Assembly (NCBI GenBank): GCA_937991645.1
Contig: CALKPL010000019.1
Coordinates: 39,771-103,770 of the forward strand
DNA: 64,000 nt
Direction of reading: 5' to 3'
Origin: UMGS1783 sp900555065
GTDB taxonomy: Bacteria > Bacillota > Clostridia > Oscillospirales > UMGS1783
The position numbers and the translations under genes were made by a program. Position 1 is the first letter of the stretch. Each line of letters starts with the position of its first letter. The notes beneath the pieces were generated by a model. That model was not told the origin of the DNA. It worked only from the letters and a program-made list of their open reading frames with translations, and did no database searches. Below are positions 23,769-31,833 of this stretch, one piece after another.

Positions 23769-24998
23769 ATGAATATATTAATCGTCGCCGACGTGTTCGG
23801 CCAGCATAACAACGGCACGACAATCGCGGCGGAACGGTTCATGCGCGCAATGGAAGAGCGCGGTCACAGCGTCAGGGTTGCCGCACACTGTGAGGAGCGG
23901 GCGGATTGCATACAGCTGCCGCGCCGCCGCATCCCCTTTTTCAACCGGTATGTAGAGGTAAAAAACGGGGTCGTGCTTGCAAAGCCCGACCGTCGCGTGC
24001 TGCGCGCCGCCATCCGCGAAGCGGACGTGGTCCATTTTTTGCTCCCGTTCAAGGTGAGCAAGGCCGGACGGGAAATCGCCCAGGAGTTGGGCGTACCCTA
24101 TACGTCGGCGTTCCACTGCCAGCCGGAGAATTTCACCTCGCACCTGCGGCTGATGAACAGCCATGCCGTCAACCGCTGGCTCTACTGGTTTTTTAACCGG
24201 CGTTTTTACCGGTTCTGCGACCGCATTCACTGTCCGAGTGAGTTTATCGCAGGCAAGCTGGAGGAAAACGGCTATACGGCGCGCAAGTATGTGATTTCAA
24301 ACGGGGTCGTGCCGGTCTACCACCGGCGTCCCGCCGTCCGTCCGCCCGCGCTTGCGGACCGGTTCTGTATTTTGTTTACAGGCAGGTATGTTCTGGAAAA
24401 GCGGCACGACCTGCTGCTGCATGCGGCGGCGTGCAGCAGATATGCCGACCGTATTCAGCTTATTTTTGCGGGCAACGGCCCGCACCGGGAGGCGCTCGAA
24501 CGCCAGGCGCACCGTCTGCGCCTGCCCAATCCGCCCATTTTCCGGCTGTTTACGGAACAGGAACTGTGCGACACCATCAACTACTGCGACCTGTACGTGC
24601 ATCCGTCCGATGTGGAGATAGAGGCTGTGTCCTGTATCGAGGCGATTACCTGCGGCCTTGTTCCCGTAATTTCCGACAGCCGGAATTCCGCCACCAAACA
24701 GTTTGCGCTCACGCCTGAGAACCTGTTCAGGCACGGCGACCCCGCGTCTCTGGCCGCACGGATTGATTACTGGATCGAACACCCGGAGGAAAAGGCGGCG
24801 CTTTCCGAGCGCTATGTGCAGTATGCGCGGCAGTTTTCCATCGAGTCCTGCATGGACCGCATGGAGCAGATGCTGTTTGATGCGGTGGGTCTGGGCATAC
24901 CAGTGAAGGGGGATAGCCTTGCCGAAGAAACAGTATCCGTCGGACCCGACGGAGCATATGATCCATATGCGGCACCGCAGCTGCCGGCGGCGCGTTGA
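23769..24998 (+). CDS. GT4-type glycosyltransferase
   Basis: 409 residues. The N-terminal Rossmann half has MNILIVADVFGQHNNGTTIAAERFMRAM, with a GT4-type glycine/threonine loop, and DVVHFLLPF. The C-terminal half has FTGRYVLEKRHDLLL, IFAGNGP and the nucleotide-sugar motif EIEAVSCIEAITCGLVPV (E-x7-E type). Similar enzymes glycosylate diacylglycerol or related lipids. Its last 80 bases overlap an acyltransferase gene, suggesting a joint role in membrane glycolipid synthesis. Start ATG 23769 follows a GGAGGGG site. Confidence 0.88.
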   Translation: MNILIVADVFGQHNNGTTIAAERFMRAMEERGHSVRVAAHCEERADCIQLPRRRIPFFNRYVEVKNGVVLAKPDRRVLRAAIREADVVHFLLPFKVSKAGREIAQELGVPYTSAFHCQPENFTSHLRLMNSHAVNRWLYWFFNRRFYRFCDRIHCPSEFIAGKLEENGYTARKYVISNGVVPVYHRRPAVRPPALADRFCILFTGRYVLEKRHDLLLHAAACSRYADRIQLIFAGNGPHREALERQAHRLRLPNPPIFRLFTEQELCDTINYCDLYVHPSDVEIEAVSCIEAITCGLVPVISDSRNSATKQFALTPENLFRHGDPASLAARIDYWIEHPEEKAALSERYVQYARQFSIESCMDRMEQMLFDAVGLGIPVKGDSLAEETVSVGPDGAYDPYAAPQLPAAR

Positions 24999-25656
24999 CG
25001 GCGCGTACGTATATGAGAGCAAAAACCCGGTCTACCGGTTTTTTGCGGGCGTACTGCGCGCAGTCGTAGCCCTGTTGCTTCCCGTGCTGGCCAAGGTCTG
25101 GTGCGGCTATCGGATCAGGGGCAGGGAACATGCGCGGCAGGTCCGGGGCCGCGGCGTGGTCGTCGTTGCAAACCATGTGCATCCGCTCGACTGCATTACG
25201 ATCTGCGGCTGCCTGTTCCGCCTGCGCAGGACGCGCTTTGTAACACTGACGGAAAATCTGGATATTCCCGTGCTCGGCCCGCTTATCCGCGCCTATGGCG
25301 GTCTGCCGATCGCCGAGACCGCTTCGGGAACCCGGCGCTTTGTTGAAACGGTGGACGGCCTGCTGCGCGGCGGCGCGCCCGTGCTGTTTTTCCCTGAGGT
25401 CGCGCTGTGGAGCGGCTATCATGGCGTGCGTCCCTTTCAAAAGGGCGCGTTTACATTCGCCGTGCGTGGCGGCGTACCCGTGCTTCCGGTGTTTCTCCGC
25501 TTCGAGCCGCGCCGGTTTTGGAGAGGGGAGCGGCTTGTGTTTGAGGTCGGCCCGCCGCTTGAGCCGGACGGCATGGATGCAAAACAGCTTTGCAGCAGGG
25601 CAAACGCCTATTTTGCGGCGGCGGCTGCCGCCGCATACAATACAGAGCAGGCATAG
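24919..25656 (+). CDS. PlsC-like 1-acylglycerol-3-phosphate acyltransferase family protein
   Basis: 245 residues from TTG 24919 with AAGGGGG 8 bases upstream. NHVHPLD is the catalytic HX4D motif, LFFPEV the second block and GVRPFQKGAFTFAV the third; a hydrophobic helix precedes the active site. The family moves acyl chains onto lysophosphatidate or other lipid acceptors at the inner membrane. The gene starts inside the glycosyltransferase gene (80 bases overlap, other frame), so the two are translationally coupled. Acceptor unknown. Confidence 0.88.
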   Translation: MPKKQYPSDPTEHMIHMRHRSCRRRVDGAYVYESKNPVYRFFAGVLRAVVALLLPVLAKVWCGYRIRGREHARQVRGRGVVVVANHVHPLDCITICGCLFRLRRTRFVTLTENLDIPVLGPLIRAYGGLPIAETASGTRRFVETVDGLLRGGAPVLFFPEVALWSGYHGVRPFQKGAFTFAVRGGVPVLPVFLRFEPRRFWRGERLVFEVGPPLEPDGMDAKQLCSRANAYFAAAAAAAYNTEQA

Positions 25657-26163
25657 CCGCAGGCCGCCTGCTCTGTTGATGTATTTTCCTCTGCGCCAAG
25701 CGCCTGTGAAGCGCGCGCAGATATTTTTGCCGAGGCGCTGCCCGCCGCGCTGTTGCGCAGGGTGCCTGCGCGGCGGGGAATTGGCGCCCGCACATCCGCT
25801 TTTAGCGCCCATGCCTGCCGCGGCGCGGCGGACGAACGCACGGCGGCGTATTTGCGCGCGCACTGCCTTGTATCGCGTGCGCCCCGTCGCTTGCGCGGCG
25901 CTGCGCGCCCCGTTTCATATGCCCGGCGCTGCCGCCGCGCCCCGCATGCCCGTCCGGATCTGGACTGATCGTGCTTTTCACAGAATATTCAGGAAATCAT
26001 CAGAAAATCGTAATCCAGCTTTCGCAGATAGCGGGTAATATAAAGATGTTCTTTTTTTCATCGTTTTTCTCCCCTTCAACCTTTTCCCGCGTACATCTGA
26101 GCCGTGTGCGCGGGAACTTTTTTTCGTCGTCGGTTCCATGGAGCCTGTAAGGAGTCAGAAAAT
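25657..26163 (+). other. Spacer: GC-rich then AT-rich, ending in a terminator-containing leader
   Basis: 25657-25970 is very GC-rich with no supported gene. 25975-26080 is more AT-rich and may carry a promoter. A terminator at 26084-26124 lies only 39 bases before the thioesterase start, so it either ends upstream transcription or attenuates the next gene. Confidence 0.6.
26084..26124 (+). terminator. Intrinsic terminator or attenuator before the thioesterase
   Basis: 12-base arms TTCCCGCGTACA / TGTGCGCGGGAA (one wobble pair) with T7 after the 3' arm. Confidence 0.82.
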
Positions 26164-26586
26164 ATGTATCAATATCGCAGAACAGTGCAGTATTACGAAA
26201 CTGATAAAATGGGAATTACCCATCACGCGAACTATATCAAATGGATGGAAGAGGCAAGGATCGGCTTTCTGGACAGTATTGGTCTGCCTTTTCAGTCTGT
26301 GGAAGCCATGGGGATAGTCTCTCCTGTGGTCAGCTTGTCCATTGACTATCAGAGCCCAAGCACTTTTGGGGATGAGATCCTCATTGGCGTAACGGTCGCC
26401 AGTTATACGGGTGTGCGGCTCGAGGTGCGTTATACGATGGAAAACAGCCGCACCGGTACAAAAGTGGCGACGGCCGTTTCAAAGCATTGCTTTCTCCGAG
26501 ATGATCGGATTCTATCCTTAAAAAAGGAAAATCTGTTCATGCATCATATTTTGGAAAACGCCCTGGATATCTGCCGTACGGAATAA
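26164..26586 (+). CDS. Hotdog-fold acyl-CoA thioesterase (YbgC/FadM-like)
   Basis: 140 residues from ATG 26164 with AAGGAG upstream. YYETDKMGITHHANYIKWMEEAR contains the catalytic Asp and the TDxxGxxxHxxY pattern of 4-hydroxybenzoyl-CoA-thioesterase-like enzymes. The rest is the single hotdog domain (PVVSLSIDYQSPSTFGDE). Codon use is less GC-rich than neighbouring genes, which could mean more recent acquisition. Acyl-CoA substrate unknown. Single-gene unit; a GC hairpin near 26590-26625 follows. Confidence 0.9.
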   Translation: MYQYRRTVQYYETDKMGITHHANYIKWMEEARIGFLDSIGLPFQSVEAMGIVSPVVSLSIDYQSPSTFGDEILIGVTVASYTGVRLEVRYTMENSRTGTKVATAVSKHCFLRDDRILSLKKENLFMHHILENALDICRTE

Positions 26587-26733
26587 AAAGCCGCGGCGGC
26601 GTTTCCGGATGGCCTGCGCCGCGGTCGGGCCGCGCATGGGGCAGTGCCGCAGTAAAAAAGTATTACGTTGAAACCCATGGAGCTTTTTTGCATTGATAGA
26701 ATTTTTCATGCCGCCCGGCTTGGACGCGGCGGG

Positions 26734-27819
26734 TTATCCATGCACAAGCAGCTTTTTAAATGCGGTGGGCAGCGCGTATTCGTCCCGCAGCGCATCCGGT
26801 GCGGCCCAGAAAACCCCTTTTGCCGCGCTGTCGCAGGCCAATGCCGCGCCCGAATCTGCTGTGCCGGCGCAGTACGCAACATAACAGGTCATGTTCCACT
26901 GCACATGGGTAAAAATATGCTTTTCGGTAAAGGGCGGGCATAGTTCGGCAAGCGCCAGCCCCCAGCGATCGATCGTCCGCCGCGCCTGTTCTTCCGTCAG
27001 CGTGCCCGGCAGGTTGGGCGGCTCCCACATACCGGCCAGCAGTCCCGTCCGCGCCCTTCGGCGCAAAGCCAGCTTTCCGTCCATCCACACCAGGAACACG
27101 GTAATCTCTTCTATGCGGCGCGGTTTTTTCACCGCCGTAACGGGCAGCGCGTCCATACTCCCGTTTTTGAAAGCGATACAAATGTGCGAAAGCGGGCACT
27201 GTTCGCAGCGCGGCGCGCCGGGCAGGCAGACCATGGCGCCCAGCTCCATCAGGCTCTGGGTAAAATCTCCGCAGCGCCCGCTGGGATACACGGCGCGCAG
27301 CTTTTTTGCGATCTGATTTTTCAAAGGCTCCATGGGCTGAAAGCACTCTGTCAGGCGTGCGGCGACGCGCAGCACGTTGCCGTCCACTGCGGGCTCGGGC
27401 AGATCAAAACAGATCGAGGCGATCGCTCCCGCCGTGTACGGACCGATTCCGGGCAGCTGCATGAGCGCGTCGCGGCTGCGGGGGAATACGCCGCCGTAAC
27501 GCGCAGCGACAATCCGCGCCGTCTTCTGCAGGTTGCGCGCGCGTGCGTAGTAACCCAATCCCTCCCACGCCTTGAGCAGCGTGTCCTCCGGCGCTTCGGC
27601 AAGGGCGTGCACATCGGGGAAGGTTTCCATAAACCGCAGGTAATAGGCGCGCACCGCTTCCACGCGCGTCTGTTGCAGCATGATCTCCGATACCCACACG
27701 CGGTACGGATCCCGGTTTTCTCGCCAGGGCAGCGTGCGTGCCGCCGCGGCGTACCAGGCGAGCAGCGGCTCTACAATGGCGGGGTAGACCGCGTCCGATT
27801 CACTGTTATAATCCGGCAT
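26734..27819 (-). CDS. mutY: A/G-specific adenine DNA glycosylase
   Basis: 361 residues. LPWRENRDPYRVWVSEIMLQQTRV is the MutY N-terminal signature with catalytic Glu, LPGIGPYTAGAIASI the helix-hairpin-helix, and AVDGNVLRV carries the catalytic Asp. The Fe-S loop is CLPGAPRCEQCPLSHIC (C-x6-C-x2-C-x5-C). The C-terminal NUDIX-like domain with LRRRARTGLLAGMWEPPN recognises 8-oxoguanine. Removes adenine opposite 8-oxoG. Full length. GGAGGG precedes ATG. Confidence 0.96.
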   Translation of the reverse strand: MPDYNSESDAVYPAIVEPLLAWYAAAARTLPWRENRDPYRVWVSEIMLQQTRVEAVRAYYLRFMETFPDVHALAEAPEDTLLKAWEGLGYYARARNLQKTARIVAARYGGVFPRSRDALMQLPGIGPYTAGAIASICFDLPEPAVDGNVLRVAARLTECFQPMEPLKNQIAKKLRAVYPSGRCGDFTQSLMELGAMVCLPGAPRCEQCPLSHICIAFKNGSMDALPVTAVKKPRRIEEITVFLVWMDGKLALRRRARTGLLAGMWEPPNLPGTLTEEQARRTIDRWGLALAELCPPFTEKHIFTHVQWNMTCYVAYCAGTADSGAALACDSAAKGVFWAAPDALRDEYALPTAFKKLLVHG

Positions 27820-27875
27820 GTTACCCTCCCAATCTGCGTTTTATTTATTATAACATTTTCCGCAAACAATGTCGA

Positions 27876-27900
27876 GCGCGGCGGCGCAGTACCGCCGCGC
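27876..27900 (-). terminator. GC hairpin downstream of the SpaA-repeat gene
   Basis: Arms GCGCGGCGG / CCGCCGCGC with a 7-base loop, between the SpaA-repeat gene stop and the mutY start. No T run. Confidence 0.5.
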
Positions 27901-27926
27901 CCTGTTAGGAGAACGCCGCGTATTAC

Positions 27927-29978
27927 TTAAACGGGTTCATATTCAAAGACGTGGGCGAACGCCCGGGTAATATTGCGATAGACCTCTCTATCGGCCGACA
28001 CAAGCCTGTAGCCCGCAAAGGGCGCGGCGGTAACAGTCAGGTCGCCGCCTGCGGGAACGGCCATCGCACTGCGCGCCAGTTCCTGATCCCCGCAGCGGTA
28101 AATCACGTCCGCCCGTACCGTTTCCCCGCATTCTGCCCCGTCGCTGTCCGTACTGGAAAGCGGCAGCGCTTCCGACTGCAGCAGCGGCGTGCGTGCGCCG
28201 TCGATTTCAACGCCGCCGTCCGCATCGACATGCACGCTGCGCGGCGTGGTATCCGGCGCAAACCCCGCCGGCGCTTTCGTCTGCATAAGCGCGTACCGGC
28301 CGGGCGCAATTTTCCGGAACACCGCATAGCCGCTGCTGTCCGTGCTCTCGGCATACGCCCGCGCGCCCTGCTGCCGTAGCTCATAGACCGCGCCGGACAG
28401 CGCGCCCGCGTCCGCAGTATACAGGCAGACGTAGAGCTGAAACGCGCTTGGGCGGAGCATGTAGAAGTTTTCCGCCGGCGCGCCGGCTATGGTCACTTCT
28501 CCCGCCGCTGAAACGGACACCGGGTATGCCGTAACATCGGGCAGATAACCGCTTGGCGGCGCCGTCTCGCGCAGTACGTACGCCCCGGGCGGGAGCTTGC
28601 CAAAATACACGCCGCCGGCGCGGCCCGATGCCGCGGCGGCTACCGGCCGCCCGTCTGCGAGCAGTTCGTACTCCGCGCCCTGCAGGCCGAAGCCCGTCAC
28701 AGGATCCACCTTGACAAAATAGAGCTGGAAGGGCAGGGCAGTGTTGCGTACTGTCAGCGTGTTGCCGTGCGCGCCGTCTATTGTGACCGCGCCGTCGGCG
28801 CCGACGATTACATCGTGCATGCTCAGGTCGGGGATATACCCTGCGGGCGGACGCGTCTCAAGCAGCGAATAAGCGCCTGGAGGCGGCAGCGTCAGTACCG
28901 CGACGCCCGTCTCCCCGGTTTCCGCCGTCAGCACGCAAGCGCCGTCCTGAATCAGGCTGAACTGCGCGCCGCAAAGCGCGGTCCCATCGTCGCTGATCTT
29001 ATATACGAATACGGCGGCGCGCGTTCTGCTCCGCGCTGTGAAACGCAGCGCCGGCAGCCCGTCTATGTACGCGCGGCCTTCAGGGTCGATCTGTACTGCG
29101 TAGGACTTCGCTTCCACAGCGTCCGCGCCGTCCCGCGCCGTCTCGCGCAGAATAAAGCGCCCGGCCGCCGCGGTCAACGCCACCGCACCCGAATCGTCTG
29201 ATACGGCCGTACCCAGCGCCGTCCCGTCCTCGCCCAGCAGCGTAAAACGGACCCGTGCGGCGGGCAGGCCGCTGTCTGCGTCCGCGACGCTGAAGCGGAA
29301 CGAAAACTTGCAGGGGCTGTTTAGGATCGTCTGCAGATCGCCGGTTTCGCCCATCGCCGCCGTGCCGTCGGCCGCGACGCTGACCCGCACGCAGCCGGGC
29401 ATAGCCCTGAATCCCGGTGGCGGCGCTGTTTCGGCCAGCCGGTAATCTCCCGGCCGCAGCCCTTCAAACAAAACCTGGCCGTCATTGCCGGATACGGCGT
29501 TCTGTACGACGGTATCGCCGCACATCAGGTCAAATACGGCTCCGGCCAGCGGCCGGCCGGATTCCGCATGGCGGGTTTCAAAACGCAGCGCGCCGACCGC
29601 CCGCGCAAGGCGGATGCGAAACATGCGCGCGGGCCTGCCTTCAACGTTTGCAACTCCGTACCTGTTCACTATAACCGTGTATTCCTGCGCGTCGGGCACG
29701 TAGCCCGGCGGCGCCGCCGTCTGCTTCAGCCTGTATTCTCCGGGCTGCAGGGGGGCGAAAGCCACAACGCCGCCGTAGCCCGCGTTTGCAGTGGCGGCAA
29801 ATCCGCCCGCGCCTGTAATCTTAAATACCGCGTCCGGCAGACCCGCGCCCGTCTCTGCGTCGGCAACGGAAAAAATAAACGGATACAACGCCGCGTGCTG
29901 CGGGCGGCCTGCCCGCGTCTGGCGCTGACGGCCGGAACCGCCGTTCGGGTCCGGTCCGTATGTAAAAAGGGGATTCAT
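27927..29978 (-). CDS. Six-repeat SpaA/prealbumin-like domain protein lacking signal and anchor
   Basis: 683 residues from ATG 29978, the start best spaced from AAGGAG; a GTG at 29987 adds three residues. After about 30 polar residues come six tandem domains of about 95 residues, each with a G-x-x-L-x-G/D-A-x-F opening, a G-x-Y-x-L-x-E-T-x-x-P-x-G-Y/F core (for example PGAYSLLETRPPAGYIPD) and a VTIDGA-like end. These are SpaA-type (Cna-B/prealbumin-like) domains found in Gram-positive pilins and adhesins. The last about 75 residues differ (YRCGDQELARSAM, then AAPFAGYRLVSADR) and resemble MucBP-like domains. No signal peptide, LPxTG or membrane helix is visible, which is odd for this domain class. 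Single-gene unit. Confidence 0.85.
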   Translation of the reverse strand: MNPLFTYGPDPNGGSGRQRQTRAGRPQHAALYPFIFSVADAETGAGLPDAVFKITGAGGFAATANAGYGGVVAFAPLQPGEYRLKQTAAPPGYVPDAQEYTVIVNRYGVANVEGRPARMFRIRLARAVGALRFETRHAESGRPLAGAVFDLMCGDTVVQNAVSGNDGQVLFEGLRPGDYRLAETAPPPGFRAMPGCVRVSVAADGTAAMGETGDLQTILNSPCKFSFRFSVADADSGLPAARVRFTLLGEDGTALGTAVSDDSGAVALTAAAGRFILRETARDGADAVEAKSYAVQIDPEGRAYIDGLPALRFTARSRTRAAVFVYKISDDGTALCGAQFSLIQDGACVLTAETGETGVAVLTLPPPGAYSLLETRPPAGYIPDLSMHDVIVGADGAVTIDGAHGNTLTVRNTALPFQLYFVKVDPVTGFGLQGAEYELLADGRPVAAAASGRAGGVYFGKLPPGAYVLRETAPPSGYLPDVTAYPVSVSAAGEVTIAGAPAENFYMLRPSAFQLYVCLYTADAGALSGAVYELRQQGARAYAESTDSSGYAVFRKIAPGRYALMQTKAPAGFAPDTTPRSVHVDADGGVEIDGARTPLLQSEALPLSSTDSDGAECGETVRADVIYRCGDQELARSAMAVPAGGDLTVTAAPFAGYRLVSADREVYRNITRAFAHVFEYEPV

Positions 29979-30137
29979 TTGACGCACGACTCCTTCAACA
30001 TAGCATTTACGGCGTAACCGTATCTAATATCATCTTATTGCGCCGCCGTTTTTTTGTGCAGACCGGAAAAGAAAAATAAAAAAGGCGCCCGCGCAACACT
30101 TTGTGCACAGGCGCATTACTACTGGGCGGCCGGCAAG

Positions 30138-30170
30138 AGAAAAGCCGATGCTTTTAGCATCGGCTTTTCT
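30138..30170. terminator. Bidirectional terminator
   Basis: 14-base arms AGAAAAGCCGATGC / GCATCGGCTTTTCT with a 5-base loop; A4 and T4 runs sit inside the arms. Confidence 0.85.
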
Positions 30171-30177
30171 CCGCCAA

Positions 30178-30320
30178 AATATATGGTGGAGGTGAAGGGA
30201 GCCTAAGCTCACTTCAGGGGGGGACGAGGTGAATGCATACTAGGCGTAACCATATACGTTCGCCGCACCCCCCACAGGAAGCGGCGATACGTATTTCCCC
30301 CTTGCCTATTCCGTATGCAA
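30178..30320 (-). ncRNA. Candidate structured RNA or decayed small-toxin locus
   Basis: The stretch has nested pairing: a 10-base stem with one mismatch around 30194-30217, G7 at about 30218 against C6 at about 30275, and TCGCCGC/GCGGCGA around 30266-30291. Read on the minus strand it would end in the terminator at 30138-30170. The minus strand also holds a short ATG-GTT-ACG-CCT-AGT frame reminiscent of holin-like type I toxins (MVT start), but it stops after 14 codons. Identity unknown. Confidence 0.35.
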
Positions 30321-30787
30321 CTATATAGTAGCATAAAATATAAGATTTGACAAGCCATAAAAACAATTTTTATCTGAATATCCGATATAAAATGCAAAAA
30401 AACGTTGTTCTGCATAGCGAACATTTTACTTTACGGCACAGAACCATACACGGCAGGAAACTGCGCAAATTGTGCGTGAGGATAAGACAAAAGAAAATAA
30501 GATCCCGCAACCTGACGCGGCGCAGGGATCCAACGCCGACAAAGCGGGCGGCTGGAGCCTGCCATCCGGCCTGCCGCAAACAGGGGAGAAAGGCAAGGCC
30601 GCTTTCCAAACGGGGCGCGTCCGCATCCGCCCGGCGCCGGCGCGTCTGCTGATTCCGGCCCGGTCCGCCCCGAATTCAGGCGCGCCGCGCAGTCTTCGAC
30701 GGAATACGGGGATTTTCGCACGCGTCCTGCGCGCGGCATATACTGCTAATGTGGATTTACCACGAAATAAAGAAAGGCGGTTCTCTC
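30321..30787 (+). other. Spacer with AT-rich and GC-rich halves
   Basis: 30321-30440 is AT-rich, possibly with promoters. 30530-30720 is GC-rich with no supported gene. A likely leader for the cysteine-rich peptide ends the region. Confidence 0.55.
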
Positions 30788-30976
30788 ATGGCTTGTTGTA
30801 ATTTTTTCGTGAACAGATGCAGAAGGTGTTGTTGGGGATGCGGCTGCAATAGCTGTTGCAATAACTGCGCCTGCAATAACGGCTGCGGCTGCGGCTGTAT
30901 AAACACGAGCACGCTGGATACTGCGAGCGTGCTGGACAGCGTCAACGGCTGCGGCTGCGGCTGCAACACTCTGTAA
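30788..30976 (+). CDS. Cysteine-rich small protein (17 Cys in 62 residues)
   Basis: 62 residues from ATG 30788, with AAAGGCGG 7 bases upstream. The sequence starts MACCNFFVNRCRRCCWGCGC, continues with CC, CAC and GCGCGC clusters, has a short Cys-free middle (INTSTLDTASVLDSVN) and ends GCGCGCNTL. I count 17 cysteines, mostly as CC, CxC and CxCxC, plus many Asn and Gly. No signal peptide is visible. CxC clusters could bind metal like a metallothionein, or form a cross-linked coat-type or modified peptide. A strong terminator 118 bases on supports a real transcript. No neighbouring modification enzyme is evident. Confidence 0.75.
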   Translation: MACCNFFVNRCRRCCWGCGCNSCCNNCACNNGCGCGCINTSTLDTASVLDSVNGCGCGCNTL

Positions 30977-31093
30977 ACGTCGGGTGTGCGCGAAACGGCT
31001 CGCCGCAACGGCGAAAATGCGCGCCGCTGTCCGCAAAACTTCGGTCCCGGACATATGAACGCGCATAAGCCGTCGGCGCCGCTATATACGCCG

Positions 31094-31124
31094 AAAAGGG
31101 CTCCGGAAACTCCGGAGCCCTTTT
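31094..31124 (+). terminator. Intrinsic terminator after the cysteine-rich gene
   Basis: 14-base perfect arms AAAAGGGCTCCGGA / TCCGGAGCCCTTTT, 3-base loop. Works on both strands, so it also closes the DUF3784 gene on the minus strand. Confidence 0.9.
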
Positions 31125-31147
31125 CATGGATTCAGCGCGAATGGGTT

Positions 31148-31486
31148 TCAGCGCGGGCGTATCTTCCTGCTCACATTGGCGTAGACGAGTGTAAACACGA
31201 CAATGACGACCACGGCAATGCCGCCGGCGGCCGTCGCCCAGGGAGCAATCTGCAGCGATGAAAGCAGCGCCGTTGCGGTGACGATCAAGTCCAGCAGAAT
31301 GAGTACCAATCCGATCAGTCTGCTCAGGTTCTTCGCGTTGTATTTCGGCGGCTCGCCCTTGGCGCGCCCGCCGTAGCCGGAAATGATCGCCTCGCCCTTG
31401 CCGGCGAGCATATATATGCCGAATCCCAGCACAAACAAGACGACGGCGCAGACCACGACGAGGTTCAAAATATCGTTGAGCGTCAT
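31148..31486 (-). CDS. DUF3784-like small membrane protein
   Basis: 112 residues, three hydrophobic helices. The loop after helix 1, GKGEAIISGYGGRAKGEPPKYNAKNLSRLIG, matches the DUF3784 pattern (GKG-x-x-I-x-GY...Y-x-x-x-x-L-x-R). GGAGG precedes ATG. Function unknown. Terminated at 31094-31124. Confidence 0.75.
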   Translation of the reverse strand: MTLNDILNLVVVCAVVLFVLGFGIYMLAGKGEAIISGYGGRAKGEPPKYNAKNLSRLIGLVLILLDLIVTATALLSSLQIAPWATAAGGIAVVVIVVFTLVYANVSRKIRPR

Positions 31487-31833
31487 ATATTTCCTCCAAA
31501 AGGTATCTGCAGGCGTCCGCCGTACTTTGCGCCTGCGGGCTTTCAGTCGACGCGTTATCCTGCAAATTTTCTGCTGCTATTTTATCACGATGGAAAACAA
31601 CTTGTCAATTCTCCCATCCCTGAAAATGCGCGCACACTGGCCGGTTTGTCAAGAGCAGGCAGGGAAGGCCCGGCTGCCGTAGCCCGTTGCGTCGTCCGGT
31701 TTTGCGTACGCACCGCAGCCCGCCCGCTTACGCCCTTAAAAACCGAAGCGGGCGGGCTGCGGCTGCGGGGCCTGCAAGTAAAAGGGAAGCGGCAAGGCCG
31801 CATCGCGCTGCCGGAGCGATACCGGCCGCGCGC
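31487..31833 (+). other. Spacer with a long hairpin
   Basis: No gene. A hairpin with perfect 17-base arms (31713-31729 and 31746-31762, 16-base loop) lies 72 bases beyond the P-type ATPase stop and may serve as its terminator. The 5' arm overlaps a CCGCTTACGC motif (31724-31733). Confidence 0.6.

Noticed and set aside
30209..30424. Minus-strand 71-codon frame ending in MVTPSMHSPRPPLK
   Set aside because: The MVT start resembles holin-like toxins, but there is no hydrophobic toxin helix after it and no spaced ribosome site. Kept only as a hint in the RNA candidate.
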